Positions 45,972 to 57,879 are shown, counted from the stretch's first letter. The stretch is DNA of 64,000 nucleotides from Gammaproteobacteria bacterium (GCA_016707425.1 JADJHU010000003.1:124001-188000), one strand, 5' to 3'. Numbers and translations are program-made. The notes: generated by a model from the letters alone, not told the origin.

Positions 45972-47063
45972 CTAAGGTTTCTCCGGCTCGAGAACGAGGC
46001 GCAGATCCGGCCCGAAGCGCTCGACGCCGGCGATCGTGAATTCCGGTCGCTCGGCCATCGCGCCCATCCCCCGGAGCGTGACGAGCGGCAGCGGGCGTCG
46101 CCGCCGAGCAGGCAGGGCGCCAGGTACAGACACCAGTTCGTCGAACAGCCTGCCGCGACCAATGCCCCGGCGAGCGTGGCGCCGGCTTCTATCCACAGTT
46201 CGTTGACTTCGCGGGCCGCCAGGCGCTGCAGCACCGCGGCCAGATCCGAGCGCCCTGCCGGCGCATCGAGCGACTCGACCTCGCGCCCGCGCGCCTGGAG
46301 CGCTCACGCCGCGTGGCATCCGCCTGTCCGCAGACGACCAGCGTGTCCCCTGCCGGCGATCAGGCGCGCTCCGGCGGCGTGCGGAGTCAGGCATCGAGGA
46401 CCACGCGCAGCGGCTGGCGCGGCGGCTGTCCAGGCGGCCGCGTCTGTGCGCCGGATCGTCGCCGAGCACGGTGCCCACGCCGGTGAGGACCGCCGAGCTG
46501 CGCGCGCGCCAGTAATGCACATCCTGGCGCGCCGCGGCCTCGTGATCCAGCGGCTCTCGCCCGAGGCCAGCGCGGTGCGCCCATCGAGGCTCGCGGCCAC
46601 CTTCACTCGCACGAAGGGCCGGCCGGTCGCGTGCGGCGCTCAGGTACCCGGGATTGAGCCTGCTTCGGCTTCCTGCAGGAGGCCGCCCTGCACCTCGACG
46701 CCCGCGGCCCGCAGCCTGGCGAGACCCGCGCCACACCGCGGATTGGGGTCGTCCACCGCGTAGATGACGCGCGCGACGCCCGCCGCGATCAGCGCCAGGC
46801 TGCACGGCGGCGTTCGGCCATGGTGATCACAGGGCTCGAGGTGACGAAGGCCGTTGCCCTGCAGCGCGCCGCCCGGCGCCCCAGCGCGCGGCCTCGGCGT
46901 GCGGCCCTCCGGCCCGCTCGTGCCAGCCCTCACCCACGATCCTGCCGTCATTGACCAGCACGCAGCCGACGCGCGGATTCGGATCGGTGGTCGCGAGTCC
47001 ACGTGGCAGCCAGCTCGAAGGCCCGCGGCATGTCGCCTCTGCGCAGGCCAGAAGGGCGTTCAC
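45972..47063 (-). CDS. ribD: RibD, bifunctional deaminase/reductase (many frameshifts)
   Basis: Riboflavin pathway enzyme with an N-terminal pyrimidine deaminase and C-terminal reductase. Recognisable blocks appear in order but in changing frames: TTDPNPRVGCVLVNDGRIVGEGWHERAGGPHAE (deaminase zinc site HAE), LEPCDHHGRTPPC, AVDDPNPR, then VKVAASLDGRTALASGESRWIT (reductase) and the C-terminal GVERFGPDLRLVLEP before the TAG at 45972. I estimate at least six indels. The start is GTG at 47063, overlapping the nrdR stop (GTGA). Given its necessity and preserved motifs, poor sequence quality is likelier than real decay. Confidence 0.8.
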
Positions 47064-47584
47064 TTGCGTTCCTTCGGCGCCTCGACGCGCCTGGCAGCAG
47101 CGAGAGCTGGTCGCGGCTGGGCGCGCCGGCGGCGCTGCGGACGGATGTGCTCGATCTCCTGCCGGAAGGCGTCGACGTCCTGGAAGCTGCGGTAGACCGA
47201 TGCAAAACGCACGTAGGCGACCTCATCCAGGTGGTGCAGCTCCTCCATCACGAGCTCGCCCAGCACGCGGGATTCCACCTCGCGCTCGCCCATGCTGCGC
47301 AGCCGGCGGCCGATGCGCCACATGGCCTCCTCCACCGCCTCGCGCGCCACCGGGCGCTTCTCCAGCGCCTTCTCCATGCCGGAGCGCAGCTTGGCCTCAT
47401 CGAAGGGCACGCGGCGCTTGTCGGACTTCACCACCAGCGGCATCACCAGCTCGGCCGTTTCGAAGGTGGTGAAGCGCTCGCCGCAGGAAAGGCATTCGCG
47501 GCGACGGCGGATCTGCATGCCCTCGCCTGCCAGCCGCGAGTCGGTAACCTTGGTCTCCTCGTGCCGGCAGAAGGGGCAGTGCAT
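47060..47584 (-). CDS. nrdR: NrdR, ribonucleotide reductase repressor
   Basis: ATP/dATP-sensing zinc-ribbon and ATP-cone repressor (174 residues) of ribonucleotide reductase genes. The zinc ribbon uses CPFC and CLSC. The ATP-cone begins near VVKSDKRRVPFDEAKLRSGMEKALEKRPV. The Arg-rich C-terminal tail is longer than usual. It is the only intact gene inside the frameshift-rich block, and sits between glyA and ribD as in most gammaproteobacteria. Confidence 0.95.
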   Translation of the reverse strand: MHCPFCRHEETKVTDSRLAGEGMQIRRRRECLSCGERFTTFETAELVMPLVVKSDKRRVPFDEAKLRSGMEKALEKRPVAREAVEEAMWRIGRRLRSMGEREVESRVLGELVMEELHHLDEVAYVRFASVYRSFQDVDAFRQEIEHIRPQRRRRAQPRPALAAARRVEAPKERK

Positions 47585-47590
47585 CCGGCC

Positions 47591-48830
47591 TTACTTGCCG
47601 TACACCGGAAACTTCCGGCACAGCGCGGAGACTTCGCCCCGCACCCGCGCGACCGTCGCGTCGGCACCGTTGGCATCGATGATGTCGGCGATCCAGCCGG
47701 CCACCTGCGTCATTTCGGCTTCCTTGAAACCGCGCGTCGTGGAGGCCGGCGAGCCGATGCGCAGACCGCTGGTCACGGTGGGCGGCCGCGGATCGTTCGG
47801 CACGGCGTTCTTGTTCACGGTGATGTGCGCCTGGCCCAGCGCGGCATCGGCTTCCTTGCCCGTCATCTGCTTGTCGCTGAGGTCGAGCAGGAACAGGTGA
47901 TTGTCGGTGCCGCCCGAGACCACCTTGTAGCCGCGCCGCTGGAAGGTGCTGGCCATCGCGCGCGCATTGCCGAGGATCTGCGCCTGGTAGTCCTTGAACT
48001 CCGGCTGCAGCGCTTCCTTGAAGGCCACCGCCTTGGCGGCGATCACGTGCATCAGCGGGCCGCCCTGCGTCCCGGGAACACCAGCGAATTGAGCTTCTTC
48101 GTGATCTCGTCATTGGCGCGCGCCAGGATGATGCCGCCGCGCGGGCCGCGCAGCGTCTTGTGCGTGGTGCTGGTGACCACGTCGGCGAACGGCAGCGGAT
48201 TGGGCGAGAGGCCGGCGGCCACCAGTCCCGCGATATGCGCCATGTCGACGCGAGGTACGCGCCGACCTGGTCCGCGATGCGGCGGAAGCGCGCGTAGTCC
48301 AGGTGCCGCGAATAGGCGGAAAAGCCCGCGATGATCATCCGCGGCTTCTCGGCCAGCGCAACCTGCTCCACCTGGTCGTAATCGATGCGGCCGTCGTCGG
48401 CGCGCAGGCCGTACTGCACGGCACGGAAGATCTTGCCGGAGAAATTCACCTTCGAGCCGTGGGTCAGGTGTCCGCCGTGCGCCAGGCTCATGCCGAGGAT
48501 GGTGTCGCCCGGATTCAGCAGCGCCAGCCAGGCCGCCGCATTGGCCTGGCTGCCGGAGTGCGGCTGCACGTTGGCGTAGTCGGCCCCGAAGAGCCGCTTC
48601 GCGCGCTCGATGGCCAGTTGCTCGGCGACATCCACGAACTCGCAACCGCCGTAGTAGCGCTTGCCGGGATAGCCTTCGGCGTACTTGTTGGTGAGCACCG
48701 AGCCCTGCGCCTCGAGCACGCGCGGGCTGGCATAGTTTTCCGAGGCGATCAGCTCGATGTGGTCTTCCTGGCGCTGCCGCTCGCCGGCGATGGCGCGGCG
48801 AGCTTCGGGGTCGAAGCGGTCGATGGTCAT
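47591..48830 (-). CDS. glyA: Serine hydroxymethyltransferase (two frameshifts)
   Basis: PLP enzyme interconverting serine and glycine with tetrahydrofolate, about 417 residues when repaired. The N-terminal part shows HIELIASENYASP, NKYAEGYPGKRYYGG and SGSQANAA. After a one-base loss near 48252 the protein continues DMAHIAGLVAAGL and TSTTHKTLRGPRGG with the PLP-binding Lys. After a second loss near 48072 it continues QGGPLMHVIAAKAVA to the TAA at 47591. The start is taken as ATG at 48830 (MTIDRFDPEA); ATGs at 48854 and 48851 are possible. Confidence 0.92.
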
Positions 48831-48864
48831 CGGGTCGGAACATCCTGGCATCACTCGGAGAGCC

Positions 48865-49862
48865 TCAGTCCTGGGGGCGCAATGGTACCCGAAAGGGGCG
48901 TTTCTTCAGCGACTGCGAGCACGCCTCGACCACCGCATTCCAGGCTGCGGCGAGGTTGCCGCGATCGTAGCCGCCGCCGCCAGCGCCAGCAGCCGCCCGT
49001 GACCGAGGCGTTCGGCCAGCGCGGCCAGGTCCGCCGCCGCCGGCCTGGCTGGCGGCCGGGCTGGCGCAGGTGCGCCAACGGATCGCCCTCCAGGCCATCG
49101 GCCCCGCACTGCAGGATGATGAATTGGCCGGTCGGTGGCGTTCGAGGTGCAAATCACCCCGCGGCCAGCACGGCCGCGAAGGCATCATCATCCGCGCCCG
49201 GTGGCAGCGGGATATTGAGCTTCAGCCCCTGCCCGCCCCGGCCGGTCTCCGCTCGGCCTTGCCCGTGCCGGGGTAGAGGAAAGTGCCCGTCCTCGTGCAG
49301 GTCCGCGAAGATCACACCGGGGTCGGACTCGAAGGCGTAGAACACCCCGTCGCCATGGTGGGCGTCGATGTCGACATAGGCAATCGGCCCGAGCCCGTGA
49401 CGGCGGCGGAGCAGCTCGATCACCACGCCGATGTCATTGAAGATGCAGAAGCCGGCCGCACCATCGCGCGCCGCGTGATGCAGGCCGGCGATGGGCACGA
49501 ACGCCCGGCGCACCTGCGCCGCCATCGATGGCCTCGGCCGCCAGCAGCGTCGGCCCCGACCACCGACTGGCCGCCTCGAAGGCACCGCGGTAAGCCGGGC
49601 GTGTCGCCACCGTCGAGGCTGCCCTGCCCGGAAACGGACTGCTCGCGCACCAGCTCCACATACCGCGCGGTGTGGAAGCGAGCAGGTCCTCGTCGCCTGC
49701 GCCGCGCGGTGGCGCAGGCAGCGCCGCCGGCAGCCCGGGCGCCTCGAACTCTCGCAGGAAGGCTGCATGCCGGTCGGTGCCGAAGGGATGGCCGTCCCGG
49801 AAAGCCGTAGCGGCGAGCGCCTCATCGGCCACCACCAGCACATCGCGAGTCCGGACATCCAC
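48865..49862 (-). CDS. Histone deacetylase/AcuC-family protein (several frameshifts)
   Basis: Arginase-fold zinc amidohydrolase of the class II HDAC/acetylpolyamine deacetylase type. Blocks in successive frames: HPFGTDRHAAFLREFEAPGL, ARYVELVREQSVSGQGSLDGGDTPAYRGAFEA (assembled from two frames), AGLHHAARDGAAGFCIFNDIGVVIELL, and the zinc site YVDIDAHHGDGVFYAFE with DLHEDGHFPLP. The end is ANLAAAWN-like (NLAAAWNAVVEAC). At least four indels. The GTG at 49862 is a plausible start. It is divergent from ettA. Confidence 0.75.
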
Positions 49863-49974
49863 CGCGCGCTCAGGCCCCGTGGGTGGCGCAGGTGCATTGC
49901 GCGGGACTATCACGGGCCCCACGGCGCCTCGCGCGATAATCGCAGCGCTCACCCCTCCGCCAGAGTGCCTGCTG

Positions 49975-51647
<1,673 letters not shown>

Positions 51648-51656
51648 GAGCGGCGC

Positions 51657-51674
51657 GAGCCGATCCCCCGGCTC
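51657..51674 (+). terminator. Weak hairpin after ettA
   Basis: Inverted repeat GAGCCG/CGGCTC (51657-51662 with 51669-51674) 10 nt after the ettA stop. There is no T-run after it, so it is at best a weak or Rho-assisted terminator. Confidence 0.2.
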
Positions 51675-51759
51675 CCACCTTCACTGCGAGCGCACATGGC
51701 GATTATGTGAAGAACGCGGGGTGGTCGCGGCCACTCCGGCAGGGTGAGCCTGGATGCGC

Positions 51760-51765
51760 TAGACT
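51760..51765 (+). promoter_or_regulatory. Candidate -10 box of the DUF4145-like gene
   Basis: TAGACT about 42 nt before the ATG at 51807, identical to the hexamers at 27861 and 38070. No clear -35 box. Confidence 0.3.
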
Positions 51766-51806
51766 GTCGCCAGGCAGCGACAGAAGAAACTGAAGGCGCA
51801 GCAGGC

Positions 51807-52514
51807 ATGTCGGTATACATCGATGCGACGGGCACGCTGCAGCATGACCAGGAAAAGAGCCTGACGGTCACCTGCCCGCACTGCCAGGTGCTCTCACACA
51901 TCACCCCACTCGCCGTGCCGCGCTTCGGGGAGCTGATCGAGCACAGACCCAAGCACGTGGGCGTCGTCTATCGCTGCGATGCCTGCAACGCACCCGTCTT
52001 CCTCCGCTTCGCCGCCAAGATGTACGGCGCGAGCCGCGTGGAGCTCGCTCCGCAGTTCGTGGAGGTCGAACGGGCGCGGGAAAAATTCAGCTTCACCTAT
52101 CTGCCGGAGGAAGTTGAGCTGCTGTTTCGCGAGGCGCTGATCTGCTTCAGTCATGGCGCCGTCAATGCCTTTGCCTCCATGTGCCGGCGCACGGCGCAAG
52201 CCACCTTCACCGACCTCGGGGACGCCGGTCGCCTCAGGCTCTTCGACCAGCTGAACGACGTGCGTGACATGGCGGAGATCGACGCCGAAACCTTCGCGGC
52301 CCTCAGGCGCGTCATCTTCGGCGGCGAGGGAGACCCCCGGCCGAACCCGCCGCTGCTCGACGGCTACCAGGCCGGCGTGCTCCTCGAAGTGATGAAGGAT
52401 CTGCTGCACCAGGCCTATGTCCGCAAAGGCCGGCTGCAGCAGGCGATGACCGTGCGGCGCTTCTTTGCCGAGGAATCCGAGAACCGGATCCGCCCCCTGC
52501 CTGCACGCGCGTGA
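51807..52514 (+). CDS. DUF4145-like protein with zinc ribbon
   Basis: Soluble protein of 235 residues, function unknown. The N-terminal zinc ribbon is CPHC (about 24-27) and CDAC (about 60-63). The rest is helical and resembles DUF4145: LPEEVELLFREALICFSHGAVNAFASMCRRTAQATF, LFDQLNDV, and FLLEVMKDLLHQAYVRKG-type sequence. DUF4145 occurs alone and fused to nucleases, but no nuclease or phage gene is nearby. The ATG at 51807 is preferred because the zinc ribbon starts soon after it; the frame is open further upstream. Confidence 0.7.
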   Translation: MSVYIDATGTLQHDQEKSLTVTCPHCQVLSHITPLAVPRFGELIEHRPKHVGVVYRCDACNAPVFLRFAAKMYGASRVELAPQFVEVERAREKFSFTYLPEEVELLFREALICFSHGAVNAFASMCRRTAQATFTDLGDAGRLRLFDQLNDVRDMAEIDAETFAALRRVIFGGEGDPRPNPPLLDGYQAGVLLEVMKDLLHQAYVRKGRLQQAMTVRRFFAEESENRIRPLPARA

Positions 52515-52547
52515 CAGAAGCAGACTGACGCGCGAACATCGCGGCGC

Positions 52548-53492
52548 TCACCGCGCGAGCCGGGCAAACACAGCCCTCATGTCCGCCACCCGGTTCAGAT
52601 AGCCGCGCACATCATGCGCGCCGCAGCGCTCTCCGGGGCGCAGGCGGAAACCACGGCGCACGAACTCACTGCCGGCACCCGCCCCGCACAGGTGAATCAG
52701 CGTGGCAAGCTGATGTTTCTTCTCCAGAGGCGCACGCTCTGCGCCATGGCGTGCGAGCGTACTGGCGACACGGCGGTCGAGATAGGCGGAGGTGAGCTCG
52801 ATCGAGTGGCTGGGCAGCACGCGGAAGTACAGGCTGTTGAACCAGCACGAGCGAAAGTCGTTCCAGGGCCCGTCCTCGACCACGCGGTGATCATGGATGC
52901 AATAGCGCCGCGCCTCCTCGAAGGTGCCATCGGTGAACTGGAACATGCCCACTGCGCTCGAGGCGGGCCGATAGATTTCGAGCGGCGCGGTGGTGAGCTC
53001 CCAGCGCCAGTACGTGCGGGCGATCGGGTTGCCCGCGGCTTCCACCTGCGCGAGCGCAGCCAGCAGCTCGGGGGTGATCACCGCAGTGGCATGTGCCCGG
53101 AACAGCCCGCCGTAGACGCGCCACGTTTCTTCGGGATTCTTGTACAGCCGCTCGCTCACGGGAAAGAACAGCTCCGTGGGCTTGCGGATCACGTGGTACA
53201 CGGTATTGACGACCGCCCAGCCGAGGAGCACGGCCGCGAGTGTGAGCGCGAGCGGGGCCCGGGCGAACCACTTCAGCCAGCGACGCCGCAGCCTCCGCTT
53301 CGACCCGGACCCCGTGGAGCGCGCAACCCTGCGCGTAGGGCGGGTGCGACGCTCCTTCGCCGGCACGCGCTGCCGCTTTCGAAGCGCCCGCGATTTCAAG
53401 CGACAGCGCCCTCGCCCGTCCCGGGGCTGCTTCCGCGGTGTGCGTCTCCTCCGCGCATGATCATGCCGGCTCCGACCGTCCGTATGCAGCAC
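52548..53492 (-). CDS. Membrane-anchored lysozyme-like transglycosylase
   Basis: Protein of up to 314 residues: an Arg-rich N-terminus (1-75), one transmembrane helix (about 79-100), then a lysozyme-like periplasmic domain. The domain has LAALAQVEAAGNPIA, with a Glu in the place of the lytic transglycosylase catalytic acid, and SAVGMFQFTDGTFEEA, which resembles the GLMQ/TxxTA region. It probably cleaves peptidoglycan. The start is uncertain: GTG at 53492 gives the full Arg-rich tail, GTG at 53366 would shorten it to 272 residues. It is transcribed away from the amidotransferase gene. Confidence 0.72.
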   Translation of the reverse strand: MLHTDGRSRHDHARRRRTPRKQPRDGRGRCRLKSRALRKRQRVPAKERRTRPTRRVARSTGSGSKRRLRRRWLKWFARAPLALTLAAVLLGWAVVNTVYHVIRKPTELFFPVSERLYKNPEETWRVYGGLFRAHATAVITPELLAALAQVEAAGNPIARTYWRWELTTAPLEIYRPASSAVGMFQFTDGTFEEARRYCIHDHRVVEDGPWNDFRSCWFNSLYFRVLPSHSIELTSAYLDRRVASTLARHGAERAPLEKKHQLATLIHLCGAGAGSEFVRRGFRLRPGERCGAHDVRGYLNRVADMRAVFARLAR

Positions 53493-53614
53493 CCTGAACC
53501 GGCCAATTCTTGCACCGTGCCCCGTGTGCCGCCAGAGAGGTCGTCGCCGGTCCCGCCGCCGCGCCCGCAGAGATCACTGGCGCGAAGACCCACTCTGGGC
53601 AAGCATTGCACCTC

Positions 53615-54361
53615 ATGAGAAGACTACTCGTCCTGCAGCACGTGCCGAGCGAGCCGCTCGGCGTGCTCGACCCGCTGCTGCGCGCAGCGGGTCTGCGCAT
53701 CCGCTACGTCAACTTCGCGCGCCATCCCGCGGCGCAGGTGGAGATCGCCCGCTACGCAGGCCTCGTCGTGCTCGGCGGCCCCATGAACGTCGATCAGAGC
53801 GATCGCCATCCGCACCTGCTCCACGAAATAGAGGTCATCCGCGCCGCACTCGACCGGGGCATTCCAATCCTCGGCATCTGCCTCGGCGCCCAGCTCCTCG
53901 CTGCCGCTCTCGGGGCTCGTGTTCATCCGAATCCTGTCCGGGAAATCGGCTGGTATCCGCTCGCCGCTTCAGGCGCCGCGGAAGGCGATCCGCTGTTCCG
54001 TCACCTGCACGACCAGTCCCCCGTGTTCCAGTGGCATGCCTATACCTTCACCGAACCGGCGGGCAGCATCCATCTCGCCAGCACCGAGAGCTGTCGCAAC
54101 CAGGCCTTCCGCTATGGCGACTGCGCGTACGGACTGCAGTTCCACCTCGAGGTGGACCGGCCTCTGATCCAGCGCTGGCTGCGCCAGTCGGGCATGCAGC
54201 ACGAGCTCGACGCCCTGGGCGGCGAGGCTCATGCCAGACGGGTCGAAGAGCAGACGACGGCGCACCTCGAGCGCTCGCAGGCCATGGCCACGGCACTGTT
54301 CGGGAGCTTCATCGAGCGCATCGGCTGGAAGCGGCCTCACCCGCCGCTGCGTTCGCGCTGA
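53615..54361 (+). CDS. Class I glutamine amidotransferase-like protein
   Basis: Free-standing GATase1 domain of 248 residues, of the type annotated as GMP synthase-like glutamine amidotransferase. The catalytic triad is intact: Cys89 in GICLGAQLL, with His177 and Glu179 in LQFHLEVD. GGPMNVDQ provides the oxyanion region. No synthetase partner is adjacent, so the acceptor is unknown; gamma-glutamyl amide hydrolysis is possible. The ATG at 53615 gives the normal N-terminus. Its 3' end overlaps the convergent DUF6522-like gene by 25 nt. Confidence 0.88.
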   Translation: MRRLLVLQHVPSEPLGVLDPLLRAAGLRIRYVNFARHPAAQVEIARYAGLVVLGGPMNVDQSDRHPHLLHEIEVIRAALDRGIPILGICLGAQLLAAALGARVHPNPVREIGWYPLAASGAAEGDPLFRHLHDQSPVFQWHAYTFTEPAGSIHLASTESCRNQAFRYGDCAYGLQFHLEVDRPLIQRWLRQSGMQHELDALGGEAHARRVEEQTTAHLERSQAMATALFGSFIERIGWKRPHPPLRSR

Positions 54362-54606
54362 ACAGGCCCTCTGGCCGGCTCGATGATCTGGCCTGATTCG
54401 TCGGCCACCACACGAAATCCGCGATTCCCGAAGAAGAACGTCAGGCGATACCGCCCCGCATCGTCATCGATGCCACGCTCACAGATGCTCGTGATCCGCC
54501 CCTCCCGCATGAGGGCTTGCACCTCCGCCGCCCCGATGCCGAGACCCTCGGCGATGACCGTGGCGTCGATACTCAGCGTTCCGTCCTCGATCTCGATTTT
54601 CGCCAT
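54337..54606 (-). CDS. Small DUF6522-like protein
   Basis: Soluble protein of 89 residues, function unknown. A short beta strand (KIEIEDGTLSIDATVIAEGLGI) is followed by a helix (AAEVQALMREGRITSICERG) and a strand pair (YRLTFFFGNRGFRVVAD). I recall this pattern as DUF6522, without being able to check. The ATG at 54606 has an AAGGAG site about 9 nt upstream, and a TATTAT -10 box (54656-54651) precedes it. It is divergent from the TPR-GGDEF gene and shares its promoter region. Confidence 0.75.
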   Translation of the reverse strand: MAKIEIEDGTLSIDATVIAEGLGIGAAEVQALMREGRITSICERGIDDDAGRYRLTFFFGNRGFRVVADESGQIIEPARGPVQRERSGG

Positions 54607-54649
54607 GCGCAGTGACTCCTTACGTGCGGACGCGGCCAGGCAGGATGGC

Positions 54650-54656
54650 GATAATA
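54650..54656. promoter_or_regulatory. Overlapping divergent -10 boxes
   Basis: The sequence GATAATA reads as GATAAT on the plus strand (54650-54655), 7 nt before the ATG of the TPR-GGDEF gene, and as TATTAT on the minus strand (54656-54651), about 45 nt before the small DUF6522-like gene. RNA polymerase could use the two directions only in turn. Confidence 0.4.
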
Positions 54657-54662
54657 TGCCTC

Positions 54663-56634
54663 ATGAGCTCACATGGTGCCTCGAAGCCGTCCGGCCCCCA
54701 TCCAGGAATGCGGGCTCGTCGCGCAGCGGTGCGTACGCTGGTCCTGGCGTGCCTGACCGCGGCACTCACCCCCACCGCGGCCGTCGCGGCCACCGCGGCG
54801 CACCCTGCGCTCGCTCTCGTGGAGCGCAGCACGGCCGCAGCCCGCACCAACCCTGAAGACAGCCGGCGCGATGCGGAGGCGGCACTCGCTCTTCTCGGGT
54901 CGCGGCCCGATGCGGACCTCGAGCTCCGTGCCCGATTGCTGCTCTGTGAATACCACTCCGAGCGCAACCGGGCCGCAGCCGAACGTGAAGCCACGATGGC
55001 AAGCGCCCTGCTGCCTCATGTGCAGCGCCACGGTCTGCGCGCCGGCGTGCTCGCCTGCCAGGGCGAGATCCTCGAGACGGCCGGCGACAATGCGCGCGCC
55101 GAAGCACTTTATGGAGAGGCAGTGGGCGCCGCGACCGCAGCACACGACGACGAGATGCTCGCCGGAGCGCTGTTCCAGCGCGGCTTCGTGCTGGGTCTGC
55201 GGGGCGAGTACTCCGCCGGACTCGGCGACCTGCGGCGCGCCGAGTCACTCTACGAAAAAATGGGCATGCCGCAGCATTCTCTGACCGTGCTCAATGGCAT
55301 CGCCACGCTCTTCAATCGCATGGGCGACTATTCCGAGGCGCGCGAAATCTACGCACGTGCCCTGAAGGCACAGAGCGCCGCCGGTATGCACCGGGAAGTC
55401 GCCATCACGGCGCACAACCTGGGACGGGCACACGAGCGGCTCGGCGAGTGGGATGCCGCAAAGCGCGCCTTCGAAGCGACGCTCACCACCAGCCGGGAGC
55501 TCGGCTATGCGCGCGGCGAAGCCTATGCGCTGCGTGGGCTCGCGGCTGTCGCCAATGCCACCGGCGATCCCCGCGGCGCCCTGCGAACGCTGGAGCGTGC
55601 CACAGAGCTGCAGCACCAGACGACCGACGCCCGGCTGCGTGCCCAGATCCAGCTCGCCCGCGGCACGGCCCTGCATCGCATCGGGCACCTGTCCGACAGC
55701 GCCGGTGTGCTCGAGGACGCCCAGAAGATATTCCGGCAGGCCGATTCACTCCGAGGAGCTCGCCGCAACCAGCTCCGAACTGGCCATGGTGCGCGCCGAG
55801 ATGGGCGACTGGCGTCCCGCCTTCGAACATCTCGCTGAAGCGAAAGCCGTTGCCGAGAAGCTGCTGCGCAATCAGCTCGATCAGCGCTTCGCCACACTCA
55901 AGGTGCAGTTCGATACCGCCGCGACCCGGAAGGAGAATGCGCTCCTGCAGCGCGAGAACCGGACGAACGAGAAGGCGCTCGCGCAGAGCCGGCGCGTACG
56001 CCAGCTGCAGGCCATCGTGCTCATACTGGCCGCGGCGCTCGTGACGCTGCTCGTATGGCTCGTCCTGCACCAGCGTCGCAGCACACTGCGTCTGCGTGCA
56101 CTGGCCATGACCGACGAGCTCACGGGAATGCCGAACCGGCGCGCCGCGCTCGGACGCCTCGATGCGCTGCTGCGCGAACCAGCGGGCCTGGACTGCTCGG
56201 TGCTGATCGTCGACATCGACCACTTCAAGAGCATCAACGATCACTACGGGCATCCCGCCGGTGACGAGGTGCTGAAGGTCGTCGCGGCGCAACTGCGGAA
56301 GGCCGTGCGCGAGCCTGGCTTCTTCGGGCGCCTGGGGGGAGAGGAATTTCTCGTCGTCCTGCCAGACACGCATCAGAAACCCGCACTGGTCACCGCGGAA
56401 CTCATCCGGGAACGGGTCCGTGCGATCGACACCGCACACTGGTTCCCGGACCGTCGCCGTATCACGGTCAGCGTCGGCGTCGCCGCCTCACGCCCTGATG
56501 TCGACACCCCGAGCGGCATGCTGCAGCGCGCAGATGCCGCCCTCTACGCGGCGAAACGTGCCGGCCGGGACTGTGTGCGGGCGGATGTCCCGCCGGACCC
56601 GGAGGCGCTCCACGGCACTCCGCTGCCGATGTGA
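54663..56634 (+). CDS. TPR-repeat transmembrane diguanylate cyclase (one frameshift)
   Basis: About 656 residues after removing one extra C near 55751. Order: signal peptide (RTLVLACLTAALTPTAAVAA), six or more tetratricopeptide-like repeats forming a periplasmic sensor (about 40-370), a coiled coil, one transmembrane helix (LQAIVLILAAALVTLLVWLVL), and an active GGDEF domain with RLGGEEFLVVLPDT, DIDHFKSINDHYGHPAGDEVL and the MTDELTGMPNRRA lead. No RxxD inhibitory site is clear (REPG precedes FFGRLGG). It makes c-di-GMP, which the FimX-like protein could sense. ATG 54663 is chosen because GATAAT sits 7 nt before it; ATG 54708 is possible. Confidence 0.88.
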
Positions 56635-56673
56635 GCGGTGGCTCCGGCGCCGCAACGGGGCACCACGATACCT

Positions 56674-57879
56674 TCACGCGTAGAGCAGTACGCTGCGGCG
56701 TTCCTCGCACCATGCGGCTTCGTCCGCCGATGCGAGGGCCTCGAGGTCGGCAGGCGTGGCGCCCGCGTCGTCCACCCACTCACGCAGCAGCGTGCTTCCG
56801 TTGATGAGATCGATGGCGAGCCGATCGCGCTCGTATTCATAGGGAAAGTCGCGCCAGAGGACATCGTCGGGCCGCAGGCGACGCAGGGCCTTGAAGGCGA
56901 GCGCCTGCAGGCGCCAGGGTCTGAATGCGTCGTGATCGTAGGCTGCGCCCTCGACGTGGATCTGCACGCCGGCGCAGAGCCGCCCGGCATGCTTGTGGAA
57001 GGTGGGTTCGAACCAGCATTCCCGCAGCCGGCAGCCCCCGAGCCACCGCGGCTCGAGCGCCTCCATCTGTGCGAGCAGCGCCCGCGGCTCGAGGTCCGGG
57101 GCACCGAAGAGCTCGAGCGGCCGCGTCGTGCCGCGGCCCTCTGAGAGCTCCGTGCCCTCGAGCATCACGGTCCCCGGGTAGCAGCGCGCCATGGACAGGC
57201 CAGGCGCGTTCGGGCTCGGGTTGACCCAGCAGCGCTCCCCGAGCGGCCAGCCCCAGCCCGGTGCGCGTGCGGGCTGCCACCCCTCCATGGTCACGACCTG
57301 ATAGTCGACATCGAGCCGGAACCTCCGCACGAACCAGCGCCCGAGTTCCCCCAGCGTCAGGCCGTGACGCATCGGCAGTGGTCCCGCCCCGACGAAGCTC
57401 TCCCAGCCTGCCCGCAGGCTCAGGCCCTCGACCGGCCGACCGACAGGGTTCGGTCGATCCAGCACCCATACGGATTTCCCATGCTTCGCAGCCGCCTCGA
57501 GCACGTAGCGCAGCGTGGTGATGAAGGTGTAGATCCGACACCCAAGGTCCTGCAGGTCGACCAGCAGCACATCGAAGCTGTCCATCATCGCACCGGTCGG
57601 CCGACGGACCTCGCCATAGAGACTGAATACCGGGATGCCGTGCACCGGATCGACGAAATCGGGCGACTCGATCATGTTGTCCTGCTTGTCGCCGCGCAAC
57701 CCGTGCTGCGGCCCCAGGGCCGCCGTCACCTGCAGGCTCCCCAGGGTGGCCAGCGCATCGAGCGAGTGAACGAGTCTGCTCGTGACCGACGCCGGGTGCG
57801 CGAGCAGCGCAATGCGCCGGCCGGCGAGCGGTGCACGCAGGGTCGGATCTTCGAGCAATCGATCGATGCCGAACCTCAT
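56674..57879 (-). CDS. NamZ-like DUF1343 exo-beta-N-acetylmuramidase (GH171)
   Basis: Soluble protein of 401 residues with no signal peptide, of the DUF1343 family whose Bacillus member NamZ releases MurNAc from peptidoglycan fragments. Typical stretches: IALLAHPASVTS, ALGPQHGLRGDKQDNMI, PVFSLYGEVRRPT, DVLLVDLQDLGCRIYTFITTLRYVLEAA, WVLDRPNPVGR, and GTELSEGRGTTRPLELFGAP. Cytosolic location would point to recycling of imported muropeptides. The ATG overlaps the stop of the DOMON-like gene (ATGA). Confidence 0.9.
   Translation of the reverse strand: MRFGIDRLLEDPTLRAPLAGRRIALLAHPASVTSRLVHSLDALATLGSLQVTAALGPQHGLRGDKQDNMIESPDFVDPVHGIPVFSLYGEVRRPTGAMMDSFDVLLVDLQDLGCRIYTFITTLRYVLEAAAKHGKSVWVLDRPNPVGRPVEGLSLRAGWESFVGAGPLPMRHGLTLGELGRWFVRRFRLDVDYQVVTMEGWQPARAPGWGWPLGERCWVNPSPNAPGLSMARCYPGTVMLEGTELSEGRGTTRPLELFGAPDLEPRALLAQMEALEPRWLGGCRLRECWFEPTFHKHAGRLCAGVQIHVEGAAYDHDAFRPWRLQALAFKALRRLRPDDVLWRDFPYEYERDRLAIDLINGSTLLREWVDDAGATPADLEALASADEAAWCEERRSVLLYA

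Noticed and set aside
51807..52514. DUF4145-like protein as part of a defence system
   Set aside because: Although DUF4145 occurs in restriction-type proteins, no nuclease, methylase, helicase or mobile gene is nearby; the neighbours are housekeeping genes.
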